This document shows, piece after piece, positions 9,351 to 17,616 of a stretch of DNA of 64,000 bases. The notes beneath the pieces are model-generated. The model did no database searches and was not told where the DNA came from. It was given only the letters and a program-made list of their open reading frames with translations. The DNA comes from Actinoplanes italicus (lineage in GTDB: Bacteria; Actinomycetota; Actinomycetes; Mycobacteriales; Micromonosporaceae): the NCBI RefSeq assembly GCF_003001815.1, contig NZ_PVMZ01000025.1:78465-142464 (forward strand), given 5' to 3'. A program made the position numbers and the translations under genes. The first letter of the stretch is position 1, and each line of letters starts with the position of its first letter.

Positions 9351-11630
9351 ATGGTGCCGATCGAAGGGCTCGTGACGAGACCATCCCTCCGCCCGGCCAC
9401 CGCCGTGCTCGCCCTGACGGCGGTCTGGCTGCTGGTGGCCGTCGCGTTCGGCGTCGCCGGCGTGCTGATGCCGGTGCCGGCGTGGTTGTTGTGGCCGTCC
9501 GCCATCGGAGCGACCGGCACGGCGATGCTGGCCTGCCGGATCGCCGCGGCGACCGGGCAGCCGGTGATCAGTGCCTTCTGGCGGCGGATCACGGCGACGA
9601 TGGTCTGGCTCTGCGTCGGATCCGTCCTGCAGCTCGGCCACCGCCTGTTCATCGCCGACACCGAGGAGCTCACACCCGCGGCCGGCGCCTGCTTCGCGGT
9701 GGCGGCCGCGTTCGGGATGATGGCCGTCGTCCGGCTGCCGCACCCGCGCCGCACCTGGCGTGCCGGAGTAGCGACCGGCCTGGACATGGCCATCGTCGTC
9801 ACCGCCGCGGCCATCGTCTTCAGCCACTTCCTCTGGAGCGCCGACAACCCGGCCATCGGTGGCGGCGCTGCGACCGCGGCGTTCCTCATGATCGTGATGA
9901 TCGCCGGCTCCGCGGCGGTGGCCGCGGTCATCAAGGCCGGTGTCACCGGCGCCGGGCCGGTACTCGCCCCCGCGCTGTGGACGCTGACGCCGATCGGGCT
10001 GCTCTCTCCCGCTGCCTGGATCCTGACCCCGGTCCTGGCACCCTGGCCGCATCTGGACCCTTCGGTGGCATCCCTGCCGGTGGCCTCTCTCCTCGTCTCG
10101 GCCGCCGCGTGGGTGCAGGCCCGGACGAACACCTCCGGCCGTGCCGCGGCGGCGCAGCCCACGATCGTCCGGCGTCACGGCGCGTGGCGCAGTATCAGCG
10201 TGGTCCCGTACCTCGCCGTCGCCGCGGTAGCCACGATGCTGACCGTCGTGACAGTGCGCAACGGGTATCTGTCCTCGGGTCTGGCCTGCGGTTCCGTAGT
10301 GCTCACCGTTCTCGTGGTGACCCGGCAGCTCCTCGCGCTGCTCGACAACGCCGTACTGCTCGACCGCCTGGACTCCCAGGCCAACCACGACGACCTCACC
10401 GGGCTCCCGAATCGCCGCCTGTTCACCTCCACGCTGGCCCGGCGGACCGCGCCGACCACGGTCGCGGTCTGCGACCTGGACGGCTTCGCGGCGCTCAACG
10501 ATCAGCTCGGCGACGAGACCGGCGACGCGCTGCTGCGCGCCGCTGCGGAGCGGGTCGGCACGGTCACCGGCCGGGACGCGGTGGTGGCCCGGCTGCTCGG
10601 CGACGAGTTCGGCCTCCTCGTCCCGGGCGGCGACACCCTGCTCGCCGAGCGGTTGGTGCTCGCTTTCCGTACTCCCCTGCGGGTCGATTCCCGCGATCTG
10701 CTGGTCACCGTGACCGCCGGGGTCGCCACCGGCGCCGGCGACGAGGTGCCCGACCTGCTGCGCCGCGCCGAGGTGGCGCTGCAGGCCGCCAAGTACACCG
10801 GCGCCGACCGCAGCCGCGAGCACAGCGGCGCACTCGACGCCACCGCACAGCACCACGCCGAACTCGCCGCCGCGCTGCGCCGCGGTCTGGAACTCGGCGA
10901 GTTCCGCCTGCTCTACCAGCCGATCGTGGAGCTGCCCAGCGGCGCCGTCACCGGGGTCGAGGCGCTGGTCCGCTGGCAGCCCACCGACAAGCCGATCGTC
11001 TCGCCGGCCGAGTTCATCCCGGTCGCCGAGCACAGCGGCCTGATCATCGACCTGGGCGCGTGGATCCTCGACCAGGCCTGCGCCGACGCGGCCGCCTGGC
11101 AGCGCGGCCACGGCCCGTCCGGTCCGCGGGTCAACATCAACGTCTCGGCGCGGCAGCTGCTCGACCCGGACCTTCCCGGCCTGGTCGCCAGCGCCCTGCA
11201 CCGGCACGGGCTCGACCCGGACCGGATCACCATCGAGATAACCGAGACCGCGGTCTTCGCCGGTGGCGCGGCCCTCGAGACGGTACGGGAACTCCGCGAG
11301 CTCGGCGTGGGTCTGGCGCTCGACGACTTCGGCACCGGGCACAGCTCGCTGACTCTGCTGCGGACCTGCCCGGTCACCACGCTCAAGGTCGACAAGTCGT
11401 TCATCGACGACCTCAACGGCACCGCCGAGCAGGAGGCGATCGCCTCGTCGCTGAGCACGATCGCCAGCACGCTCGGTCTGCGCGCGGTCGCCGAGGGTGT
11501 CGAGACGCGCGATCAGGCGGACCGGCTGCACGCGCTCGGCTACCGCTACGCCCAGGGCTACTACTTCGCCCGGCCGGTCCCGGCCGCCGACATCGCGGCG
11601 CTGCTGGCCGACCCGGTACCGGTGCCGTGA
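9351..11630 (+). CDS. Membrane-bound GGDEF-EAL protein (cyclic di-GMP turnover)
   Basis: A 759-residue protein. The first 330 or so residues are a chain of hydrophobic segments (membrane sensor). A GGDEF domain starts at DDLTGLPNRR (about 346), and an EAL domain starts about 535. The GGDEF signature is altered to LGDEF, which may weaken cyclase activity. The EAL domain keeps EALVRW, the Asn in NVSARQL, EITE, DDFGTGHSSL, KVDKSF and AEGVET, so phosphodiesterase activity is likely. It lies 17 bases after the ligase gene and may be co-transcribed. A net cyclic di-GMP hydrolase at the membrane is the inference. Confidence 0.88.
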   Translation: MVPIEGLVTRPSLRPATAVLALTAVWLLVAVAFGVAGVLMPVPAWLLWPSAIGATGTAMLACRIAAATGQPVISAFWRRITATMVWLCVGSVLQLGHRLFIADTEELTPAAGACFAVAAAFGMMAVVRLPHPRRTWRAGVATGLDMAIVVTAAAIVFSHFLWSADNPAIGGGAATAAFLMIVMIAGSAAVAAVIKAGVTGAGPVLAPALWTLTPIGLLSPAAWILTPVLAPWPHLDPSVASLPVASLLVSAAAWVQARTNTSGRAAAAQPTIVRRHGAWRSISVVPYLAVAAVATMLTVVTVRNGYLSSGLACGSVVLTVLVVTRQLLALLDNAVLLDRLDSQANHDDLTGLPNRRLFTSTLARRTAPTTVAVCDLDGFAALNDQLGDETGDALLRAAAERVGTVTGRDAVVARLLGDEFGLLVPGGDTLLAERLVLAFRTPLRVDSRDLLVTVTAGVATGAGDEVPDLLRRAEVALQAAKYTGADRSREHSGALDATAQHHAELAAALRRGLELGEFRLLYQPIVELPSGAVTGVEALVRWQPTDKPIVSPAEFIPVAEHSGLIIDLGAWILDQACADAAAWQRGHGPSGPRVNINVSARQLLDPDLPGLVASALHRHGLDPDRITIEITETAVFAGGAALETVRELRELGVGLALDDFGTGHSSLTLLRTCPVTTLKVDKSFIDDLNGTAEQEAIASSLSTIASTLGLRAVAEGVETRDQADRLHALGYRYAQGYYFARPVPAADIAALLADPVPVP

Positions 11631-11672
11631 AAACCCATGCCGAATCTCAACACCACCGATACAAAGGATCGA

Positions 11673-11678
11673 TATAGT
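11673..11678 (+). promoter_or_regulatory. -10 hexamer before the metallophosphatase
   Basis: TATAGT lies 8 bases before the GTG at 11687, in an unusually A/T-rich 55-base gap. There is no ribosome site, so a leaderless or near-leaderless transcript is likely. Confidence 0.4.
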
Positions 11679-11686
11679 CCCCGCCC

Positions 11687-12463
11687 GTGCGCCCCCTTTT
11701 CGCAGCCAGCGACATGCACGGCCATCGCGCCGAGTTCCGCGCCGCCCTCCGTGACAGCGGCCTCGTCGACGCGGCCGGAGACTGGTCCGGCGCCGACGCC
11801 CGGCTGTGGGTGCTCGGCGACTACTTCGACCGCGGCCCGGACGGGATCGGCGTCGTCGACGACATCCGCCGGCTCACCGTGCAGGCGGCGGCCGCCGGCG
11901 GTGAGGTGGGCGCGCTGCTCGGCAATCACGAGGCCCATCTGGTGGCGGCACACCGGTTCGGCGTCGCACCGATCCCCGGATGGTCGGCCCGCACCGACGG
12001 CTACTACGGCGCCTGGCTGACCCTGGGCGGCCGCCAGGACGACATGCGCCGCCTGACCGGCGAGCACCTCGCCTGGCTGGAGGCCCTGCCGGCGATGGCG
12101 CTGATCGACGGGCACCTGCTGATGCACTGCGACAGCACCCGTTATCTGGAGTTCGGCGACACCGTCGAGGCCGTCAACAAGGCGGTCGCCGGTCATCTCG
12201 CCGGACACGACCCGGGCGAGTGGCTCACCTTCTGCTCGCGGGTCAGCGGGCGCGGCGAGCTGCATTCGCCGGAGGCCGCCGGGTTCCTTCTCTCCGCCTT
12301 CGGCGGCTCGCTCATCGTCCATGGCCACAGCACGTTGATCAGCTCGTTCGGCCTCAGCCGGGAGCAGGCACGCAGGCCCCATCGGTACGGCGGAGGCCGT
12401 GTCCTGGCGATCGACGGCGGCGTCTTCGAGGGCGGCGTCGTGCTCGTCACCCGTCTGATCTGA
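11687..12463 (+). CDS. Calcineurin-like metallophosphoesterase
   Basis: A 258-residue phosphatase of the PPP/calcineurin-like superfamily. The metal-binding signature is intact: SDMHGH near the start, GDYFDRGPDG, GNHEAH, and a late HGHS motif. The GDxxDRG form with RGPDG resembles bacterial serine/threonine or diadenosine-polyphosphate phosphatases. The GTG start places the first metal motif at residue 8, as usual for the family. Substrate unknown. It is not clearly part of an operon, since the next gene begins more than 100 bases later. Confidence 0.85.
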   Translation: MRPLFAASDMHGHRAEFRAALRDSGLVDAAGDWSGADARLWVLGDYFDRGPDGIGVVDDIRRLTVQAAAAGGEVGALLGNHEAHLVAAHRFGVAPIPGWSARTDGYYGAWLTLGGRQDDMRRLTGEHLAWLEALPAMALIDGHLLMHCDSTRYLEFGDTVEAVNKAVAGHLAGHDPGEWLTFCSRVSGRGELHSPEAAGFLLSAFGGSLIVHGHSTLISSFGLSREQARRPHRYGGGRVLAIDGGVFEGGVVLVTRLI

Positions 12464-12575
12464 GGACGGTCCCTCTCCCCAGGGGTTGCGACCGTACGGT
12501 ACCGTTCTGCCGCGCCGGCTCACAGGCACCTTCTTCGATGCCGGTATGTCCGATAACAGCGGAACGGGGCAGCGA

Positions 12576-13553
12576 GTGAAGAGACGTTTGGGTGTGATGG
12601 CCTCCGCCGTCGCGGTGGTCCTGAGTGGCTGCACGTCGGACTCCGGCACGGTCGATACGCCAGAGCTCGAGGCCAGGGGGACCGTGCTCACCACCGTGCA
12701 GCCGACCCGGCAGGACCTGACCAACCAGATCAGCCTGAGCGGCAAGGTCACCATCAACCCGGTGTTCGGGATCGTGGCCCCGGTCGCCGGCGAGCTCCGG
12801 TTCACCACCCGGCAGCCGACCACCGTGGCGGTCAGCCGCGACACGTGGGTGGCGTCGGTCTGGAACGACGGGGCCCCGCGCAAGGTCTTCGTGCCGGAGG
12901 GCGCCATGATGGCCGGCCGGCTCATGGCCGACCGCTCCGAGGTGTCCAAGGGCATGCCGATCGTGTCGGCCAAGCATGTCGGTTACGGCATCACGGCCGA
13001 GATCGACAGCGCGCAGGCGTACCGGATCTCCGGCGCGGTCAAGTCGATCAAGGCGCAGATCAAGAACGGTCCGGGACCGTTCGAGTGCGAGCCGGTCGGC
13101 ACCATCGCTGCCCTGCCCGCCGGGACGTTCCCCGAGCCCGAACCCGAGAAGACCACGGCGCCGGCCGCCGGCCCGTCCGGCGCACCGGCCCCCATCGAGA
13201 ACAAGGACCCGGCGGCGTCCGCCCCCGAGGGCTCCGAACCCACCGGGCTGCGGATCGTCTGCGTCGCCCCGGCCAAGGTACGGCTGATCAACGGCTCGGA
13301 CGTGACGCTCGACGTCATCACCGGCCGGGTCGAGGACGCGCTGGTGCTGCCGGTCGAGGCGGTCGCCGGCCTGCAGGGCAAGGGCAAGGTCGACCTGGTC
13401 GACGAGAACAAGCAGCGCACCACCATCGACGTCGAGCTGGGCATCTCCGACGGCAAGGTCGTCGAGATCAAAAAGGGCCTGACCGGCGGCGAGACCGTCG
13501 CGGTGCCCGGCCCCAACCTGCCCGCCCCCGACCCGGCCGAGGTGACCGGGTGA
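12576..13553 (+). CDS. Periplasmic-adaptor-like lipoprotein of a MacB-type exporter
   Basis: A secreted lipoprotein of 325 residues. The GTG at 12576 is chosen because it gives a compact signal peptide ending in VLSGC, the lipobox for lipid attachment; an ATG at 12546 and the open frame from 12486 only add a hydrophilic tail before it. The mature part shows adaptor-like stretches (IVAPVAGELRF near the start and a C-terminal LPVEAVAGLQGKGKVDLV), with a Pro/Ala-rich linker in the middle. It overlaps the ATPase gene by GTGA, so it belongs to a three-gene export operon, probably bridging pump and cell wall. Substrate unknown. Confidence 0.78.
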   Translation: MKRRLGVMASAVAVVLSGCTSDSGTVDTPELEARGTVLTTVQPTRQDLTNQISLSGKVTINPVFGIVAPVAGELRFTTRQPTTVAVSRDTWVASVWNDGAPRKVFVPEGAMMAGRLMADRSEVSKGMPIVSAKHVGYGITAEIDSAQAYRISGAVKSIKAQIKNGPGPFECEPVGTIAALPAGTFPEPEPEKTTAPAAGPSGAPAPIENKDPAASAPEGSEPTGLRIVCVAPAKVRLINGSDVTLDVITGRVEDALVLPVEAVAGLQGKGKVDLVDENKQRTTIDVELGISDGKVVEIKKGLTGGETVAVPGPNLPAPDPAEVTG

Positions 13554-14245
13554 CGGCTCTGATCCAGCTCTCCGGGATCACCAAGGTCCTCAAAGGCCAG
13601 GAGGAGCCCCGCACCATCCTCGACGGCGTCAATCTCGACGTGCACGCCGGAGAGAGCGTCGCCATCGTCGGACGGTCCGGCTCCGGCAAGAGCACCCTGC
13701 TCAGCGTGCTCGGCCTGTTCGACCGCGCCGACCAGGGCAGCTACATCCTGACCGGCGACGACATCAGCCGGCTGCCGGAACGCAAGGCCGCCAAGCTGCG
13801 CAGCTCGCACTTCGGTTTCGTGTTCCAGCGGTTCTTCCTGCTCAAGCACCTGACCGCGGCACAGAACGTGGCGATGGCCCTGGTCAACGGACAGGGCTGG
13901 CTGCCCCGGCGGCAACGTAAGGTCAAGGTGATGGCGGCGCTCGAGGAGGTCGGCATCGCCCATCTGGCGAAGAACCGGCCGTCCCGGATGTCCGGCGGTG
14001 AGCAGCAGCGGGTGGCGATCGCCCGGGCGCTGGTCCGCGAGCCGCGCATCCTGCTGGCCGACGAGCCGACCGGCGCCCTCGACACCGAGACCGGCGCCCT
14101 CGTGATCGACGCCCTGCAGGCGGTCACGGCACGTGGTTGTGCCCTGATCCTGGTCACGCACGACCGCGACCACGCGGCCCGGATGGGCCGGATCATGCAC
14201 CTCGAAGCGGGCGTGCTCACCGAGCGGACCGGAGCCACCGCATGA
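13550..14245 (+). CDS. ABC transporter ATPase (MacB/LolD type)
   Basis: A 231-residue ATPase with Walker A GRSGSGKST, Q-loop FVFQRFFLLKHLT, signature MSGGEQQRVAIARAL, Walker B ILLADEPTGALD and H-loop LVTHD. The FVFQ and DEPTGALD forms are typical of ATPases that drive FtsX/MacB-type permeases rather than classic channels. The GTG start overlaps the adaptor stop and the gene's own stop overlaps the permease start, so all three products are made together. It should energise the permease encoded next. Confidence 0.92.
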   Translation: MTALIQLSGITKVLKGQEEPRTILDGVNLDVHAGESVAIVGRSGSGKSTLLSVLGLFDRADQGSYILTGDDISRLPERKAAKLRSSHFGFVFQRFFLLKHLTAAQNVAMALVNGQGWLPRRQRKVKVMAALEEVGIAHLAKNRPSRMSGGEQQRVAIARALVREPRILLADEPTGALDTETGALVIDALQAVTARGCALILVTHDRDHAARMGRIMHLEAGVLTERTGATA

Positions 14246-15537
14246 GGCGCCTCTCCGGCCGCGGACGGTCGGCACTGATCATCGGGCTGCAGGGCATCCG
14301 AGCCCGTAAGACACGCACCCTGCTGTCGATGGTGAGCCTCTTCCTCGGCGTGCTCGCCGTCGTGGTGGTGCAGGCCGGCGCCAGCATCGCCGAGCGCGCG
14401 CTGCTCTCCGACATGGAGCTGTACGAGGGCGTCGACGGCACCGTGGTGATGGACATGGGCGGCACGTCACCGCGGCTGGGCACCATTGTCACGAGCACGG
14501 TCGCCGGACGCTCCGACGCGGTCGCCATGACGAGCATGCAGGCGATCATCGGTGAACCCGGGGTGCGGGCGGTCAATGAGGGCGGCGCCCCGTTCGACGG
14601 TTCCTGGGGCGATCCGGGCCCGCCGATGGAGTGCGACGAGACCGGCTGCCGCGAGTTGCCGGCCGCGGAGATCCAACCCAAGGGCCAGGCCATTGAGGTA
14701 CGCCTGACAGCGCTGACCGGCAATGTGCGGCAGTTCCGGCCGTACCGCCCGCAGTCGGGTCAATGGCTCGACTTCTCCACGATGCCGTCGCTCGGCCCGC
14801 GGCTGGTGCTCAACAAGGAGGCCGCGAAGGGCTTCGCGCAGTACAGCGTGCCCGCCGAGATGCGTGTGCCCGGCGCGTCGGCCAACATGACCCCGCACTT
14901 CGTGGGCGTTGTCGACGACGGTGACCAGCAGCCGCGCGCCTACGTGCGGCTGGACGAGCTGAGCCACTGGGTGCCGGAGGGTAAGCTCGTCGACCCGAAC
15001 ATGGGCGAGGTCCGGGTCCTGATGGTCGCCGGTACCCCGGTCGAGCAGGTCCTGTCCACCAAGCTCAAGGCGGTCGGGGTCGAGCCGATGGTTCGTACCG
15101 TCAACTCCAAGAAGGACATGGCCGACCAGCTGTCGCTGATGCGGCTGGTGTTCCTGGCGATGGCCGGGCTGGTGCTGCTGATCGGCGTGGCCGGCATCCT
15201 CAACGTCGGCCTCGCCACGGTCGGCGAGCGGGTCGAGGAGTTCGCGCTGCGCCGGGCGGTCGGCACGCCCCGTGCCCTGCTGGCCGGCATCGTCCTGGCC
15301 GAGACCCTGATCACCGGCCTGCTGACGGCCGCCCTGGCGATCGGGGCGAGCGCGCTGGCACTGAAGGCGGTGATCGCCTTCGCCGGCTCGTCGCAGCCGT
15401 TCCTGCAGGGCATGCAGTTCCCGTGGGAGGCCGGGGTGGCCGGCGTGATCGCCGGTCTGGTCGCGGGCGTGCTGGGCGGGTTCATCCCGGCCATCCGTGC
15501 GGCCGGTATCCCGATCGCCACCGTGATGCGCGCCTGA
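14242..15537 (+). CDS. ABC transporter permease (MacB/FtsX type)
   Basis: A 431-residue membrane protein with one N-terminal membrane helix (about 25-45), a large extracytoplasmic domain of about 250 residues, and three C-terminal helices from about residue 305. The VGERVEEFALRRAVGTPR motif between helices is the FtsX-domain hallmark that contacts the ATPase. The topology fits a mechanotransmission exporter that pushes substrates from the outer face of the membrane through the adaptor. A CDETGC pair in the external domain may form a disulphide. It starts by ATGA overlap, and a strong hairpin follows the stop. Confidence 0.9.
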   Translation: MRRLSGRGRSALIIGLQGIRARKTRTLLSMVSLFLGVLAVVVVQAGASIAERALLSDMELYEGVDGTVVMDMGGTSPRLGTIVTSTVAGRSDAVAMTSMQAIIGEPGVRAVNEGGAPFDGSWGDPGPPMECDETGCRELPAAEIQPKGQAIEVRLTALTGNVRQFRPYRPQSGQWLDFSTMPSLGPRLVLNKEAAKGFAQYSVPAEMRVPGASANMTPHFVGVVDDGDQQPRAYVRLDELSHWVPEGKLVDPNMGEVRVLMVAGTPVEQVLSTKLKAVGVEPMVRTVNSKKDMADQLSLMRLVFLAMAGLVLLIGVAGILNVGLATVGERVEEFALRRAVGTPRALLAGIVLAETLITGLLTAALAIGASALALKAVIAFAGSSQPFLQGMQFPWEAGVAGVIAGLVAGVLGGFIPAIRAAGIPIATVMRA

Positions 15538-15544
15538 CACTCGT

Positions 15545-15579
15545 TCCCGGCATCGGCTTTATGGTCGCCGATGCCGGGA
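15545..15579 (+). terminator. Terminator of the MacB-type operon
   Basis: A perfect 13-base stem (15545-15557 with 15567-15579) and a 9-base loop lie 8 bases after the permease stop. There is no T tract, as is common in high-G+C actinomycetes. Confidence 0.75.
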
Positions 15580-15725
15580 TCACCCGATAAATCAGCACTT
15601 AGCAGCCTGAGACAATTAAGGCCGACAATTCAATAAGTGGGGTAGAGCGGCGATCACCTCGTTGTTATCGTCAACATCCGTTCCGGGAATTGATCATTCG
15701 ATTCGCAGATGACGGGGGCTCCTCC

Positions 15726-16709
15726 ATGCGAAGACGTTCTTTCGTGACCTTGAGCGCGGCAGGCGTGTGCTCGGTCCTGGCCGGCTGCGGCCGGGACAAG
15801 GACGGCTTCAACATGCGCGACGCGCCCAGGGGGCCGATCATCCTGGGCTTCTCCCAGGTCGGCGCGGAGGGCGGCTGGCGCAAGGCGAACACGGCCTCGA
15901 TCAAGAAGGCCGCCGAACGCAACCGGATCGACCTGAACTTCAAGGACGCCGGCGGCGACCCGGAAAGACAGATCGCCGACGTCCACTCGTTCATCGACGC
16001 CAAGGTGAGCGTCATCGCCTTCGCCCCGGTGGTCGAGACCGGCTGGGGCGAAGTACTGAGGCGGGCGAGGGACGCGAAGATCCCGGTGGTGCTCACCGAC
16101 CGCCTGATCGACGAGCCGGACACCTCACTCTGGGCCAGCTCGATCGGCGCCGAGTTCGCCGCCGAGGGCAACCTGGCCGCGCTCTACCTGGAGAACGACT
16201 ACACCGCCGCCCAGCAGACGGTGAACGTCGTCCAGATCCTCGGGGTGGCCGGCGCGACCCCGACCAAGCAGCGGGCCGAGGGCTTCGCCGCCACCGCCGC
16301 GAAGGGTGGCCGACTCAAGATCATCGACGAGGAGACCGGCGACTGGACCAAGGACGGCGGCAAGGACGCCATGACCAAGCTGCTCCGCCGGAACAAGCGG
16401 ATCGATGCGGTCTTCGCACAGAACGACGATATGGGATTAGGCGCTGTTATCGCTCTCGAAGCGGTCGGTAAGGAACCGGGAAAAGAGCCAAAAATCGTCA
16501 CCGTGGACGGCACGAAGGCGGCCCTTGAGGGCCTCATCGCCGGAAAGCTGAACTACGTCGTCGAATGCAGCCCAGAAATCGGCGAGCCACTCATGGCCGT
16601 CGTGGTCGACCTGTTCCACGGCGGACGGGTGCAGAAACAGATCAGGTCCGAGAAGGCGGTCTTCGACCCGCAGAACGCAGCCGACGAGATCGCCGACCGC
16701 ACTTACTAG
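15726..16709 (+). CDS. Sugar-type ABC substrate-binding lipoprotein (orphan)
   Basis: A 327-residue binding protein of the RbsB/YtfQ periplasmic sugar-binding type, with ILGFSQVGAEGGWR, a QNDDMGLGAVIALEA stretch and an IVTVDGTKAALEGL segment. The N-terminus has a twin-arginine pattern (RRRSF) followed by a lipobox ending LAGC, so it is probably a Tat-exported lipoprotein. The ATG at 15726 follows a GGGGG ribosome site at about 8 bases. No permease or ATPase gene lies beside it, so it either serves a transporter encoded elsewhere or acts as a sensor. The last codons lie inside a short tandem repeat. Confidence 0.85.
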   Translation: MRRRSFVTLSAAGVCSVLAGCGRDKDGFNMRDAPRGPIILGFSQVGAEGGWRKANTASIKKAAERNRIDLNFKDAGGDPERQIADVHSFIDAKVSVIAFAPVVETGWGEVLRRARDAKIPVVLTDRLIDEPDTSLWASSIGAEFAAEGNLAALYLENDYTAAQQTVNVVQILGVAGATPTKQRAEGFAATAAKGGRLKIIDEETGDWTKDGGKDAMTKLLRRNKRIDAVFAQNDDMGLGAVIALEAVGKEPGKEPKIVTVDGTKAALEGLIAGKLNYVVECSPEIGEPLMAVVVDLFHGGRVQKQIRSEKAVFDPQNAADEIADRTY

Positions 16710-16770
16710 GGCCACGCAACTTACTAGGGCCACGCAACTCACTAGGCCACGCAACTCACTGGGACACGCG
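16703..16770 (+). repeat. Short tandem repeat across the end of the binding-protein gene
   Basis: About four imperfect copies of an 18-19-base unit of the form ACTTACTAGGGCCACGCA begin inside the last codons of the upstream gene and run into the spacer. The stop codon TAG is part of the repeat, so copy-number change would not alter the protein. Confidence 0.7.
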
Positions 16771-17447
16771 CGGGCACGGCGGCCGCCAAGCCGTCTGCCC
16801 ACCCCAGCCCTCCCGACCGGTCACCCGCCCCATCTCGCCCGCCCCATCCCACCGGTTCCCAGCCACTCACCCATCCCACCGCCCCGGCCCTCCTCCATGC
16901 CACCCGCCGTCCGTCTGGCGAGCCCGCCAGCCTGCCCGACCCGGTCTCCAGGTCATCCGGCCCGACGGCTGACAGACGGGATCTTGTGCCCCGTTACGGC
17001 CCCGGAGCAGTCCTGACGGCAACCGCGCACAGCATCGTCCGACTGTGGTGGATCTTGGATGCCGGCGATCACCAGGAAGAATCGCCGGAACGATGAGATG
17101 CGCACAAGATCTACCGAAGGCGCGAGTCAGCTGGCAGATCTTGTGAGGTTGTGGTCGCTGGAGCGGCGCAGCCGCACAAGATTGCCCGCCGCCACGCCGC
17201 CACGCCGCCACGCCGCCACGCCGCCTCGCCGCTTCGCCTGACGGCAGATCTAGTGAGGTTCGGGTCGCTGGAGCGGCGCAGCCGCACAAGATCGCCCGCC
17301 GCCTCGCCGCCACGCCTTCTTGACGACAGATCTAGTGAGGTTCGGGTCGAGATGGCGGCCGAACCACACAAGATCGGCCGCGCTGGTGGGCGGGGCGGCA
17401 GGGCGGGCACCTGGCCACCCTGCGCCGCGAAATTTGACAGCGACCTT

Positions 17448-17502
17448 CACAGATCTTGGGAGGTTGCGCCGTTCAGGCAGCCAGAACCTCCCAAGATCTG
17501 TG
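17448..17502. terminator. Perfect 18-base hairpin, best copy of the GATCTTG palindrome family
   Basis: The arms 17448-17465 and 17485-17502 are fully complementary, with a 19-base loop. It sits between the convergent ends of the binding-protein gene and rluB, so a two-way terminator role is plausible. Confidence 0.65.
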
Positions 17503-17541
17503 CCAGCGCTGACCGAGATCCGCGGGCGCGGACGCCGACGC

Positions 17542-17567
17542 GCGGGGCGCGGGGCGCGGGGCGCGGG
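17542..17567 (+). other. G-quadruplex motif
   Basis: Four G runs (4, 4, 4 and 5 bases) are separated by exactly three bases each time. The motif lies 50 bases beyond the rluB stop, on the strand opposite rluB. It fits the standard quadruplex pattern; whether it folds in the cell is unknown. Confidence 0.6.
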
Positions 17568-17616
17568 GGCGCTATCCCGGCCGGCTCGAGGTGGGCCGGC
17601 CGGGGACTGGCTCGGG

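Larger units (their letters stand above)
16771..17616. repeat. Gene-free repeat region with a family of GATCTTGTGAGG palindromes
   Basis: I see no convincing gene here; the open frames are low-complexity. The region lies between convergent gene ends and holds at least four palindromic elements built on GATCTTGTGAGGTT and its complement. Two near-identical copies start at 17131 and 17251, exactly 120 bases apart; a third is at 17329-17375 (15 of 17 arm bases pair); the fourth is at 17448-17502. A split copy may be GATCTTGTG at 16980 with CACAAGATC at 17103. Runs of GCCACGCC fill the gaps, and a four-tract G-run lies at 17542-17567. A further relative is at 37952-38010. Confidence 0.75.

Noticed and set aside
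17131..17502. CRISPR array or tRNA-like repeats
   Set aside because: Spacing is irregular, the copies diverge and the units are palindromes between convergent genes; no cas genes and no tRNA fold.
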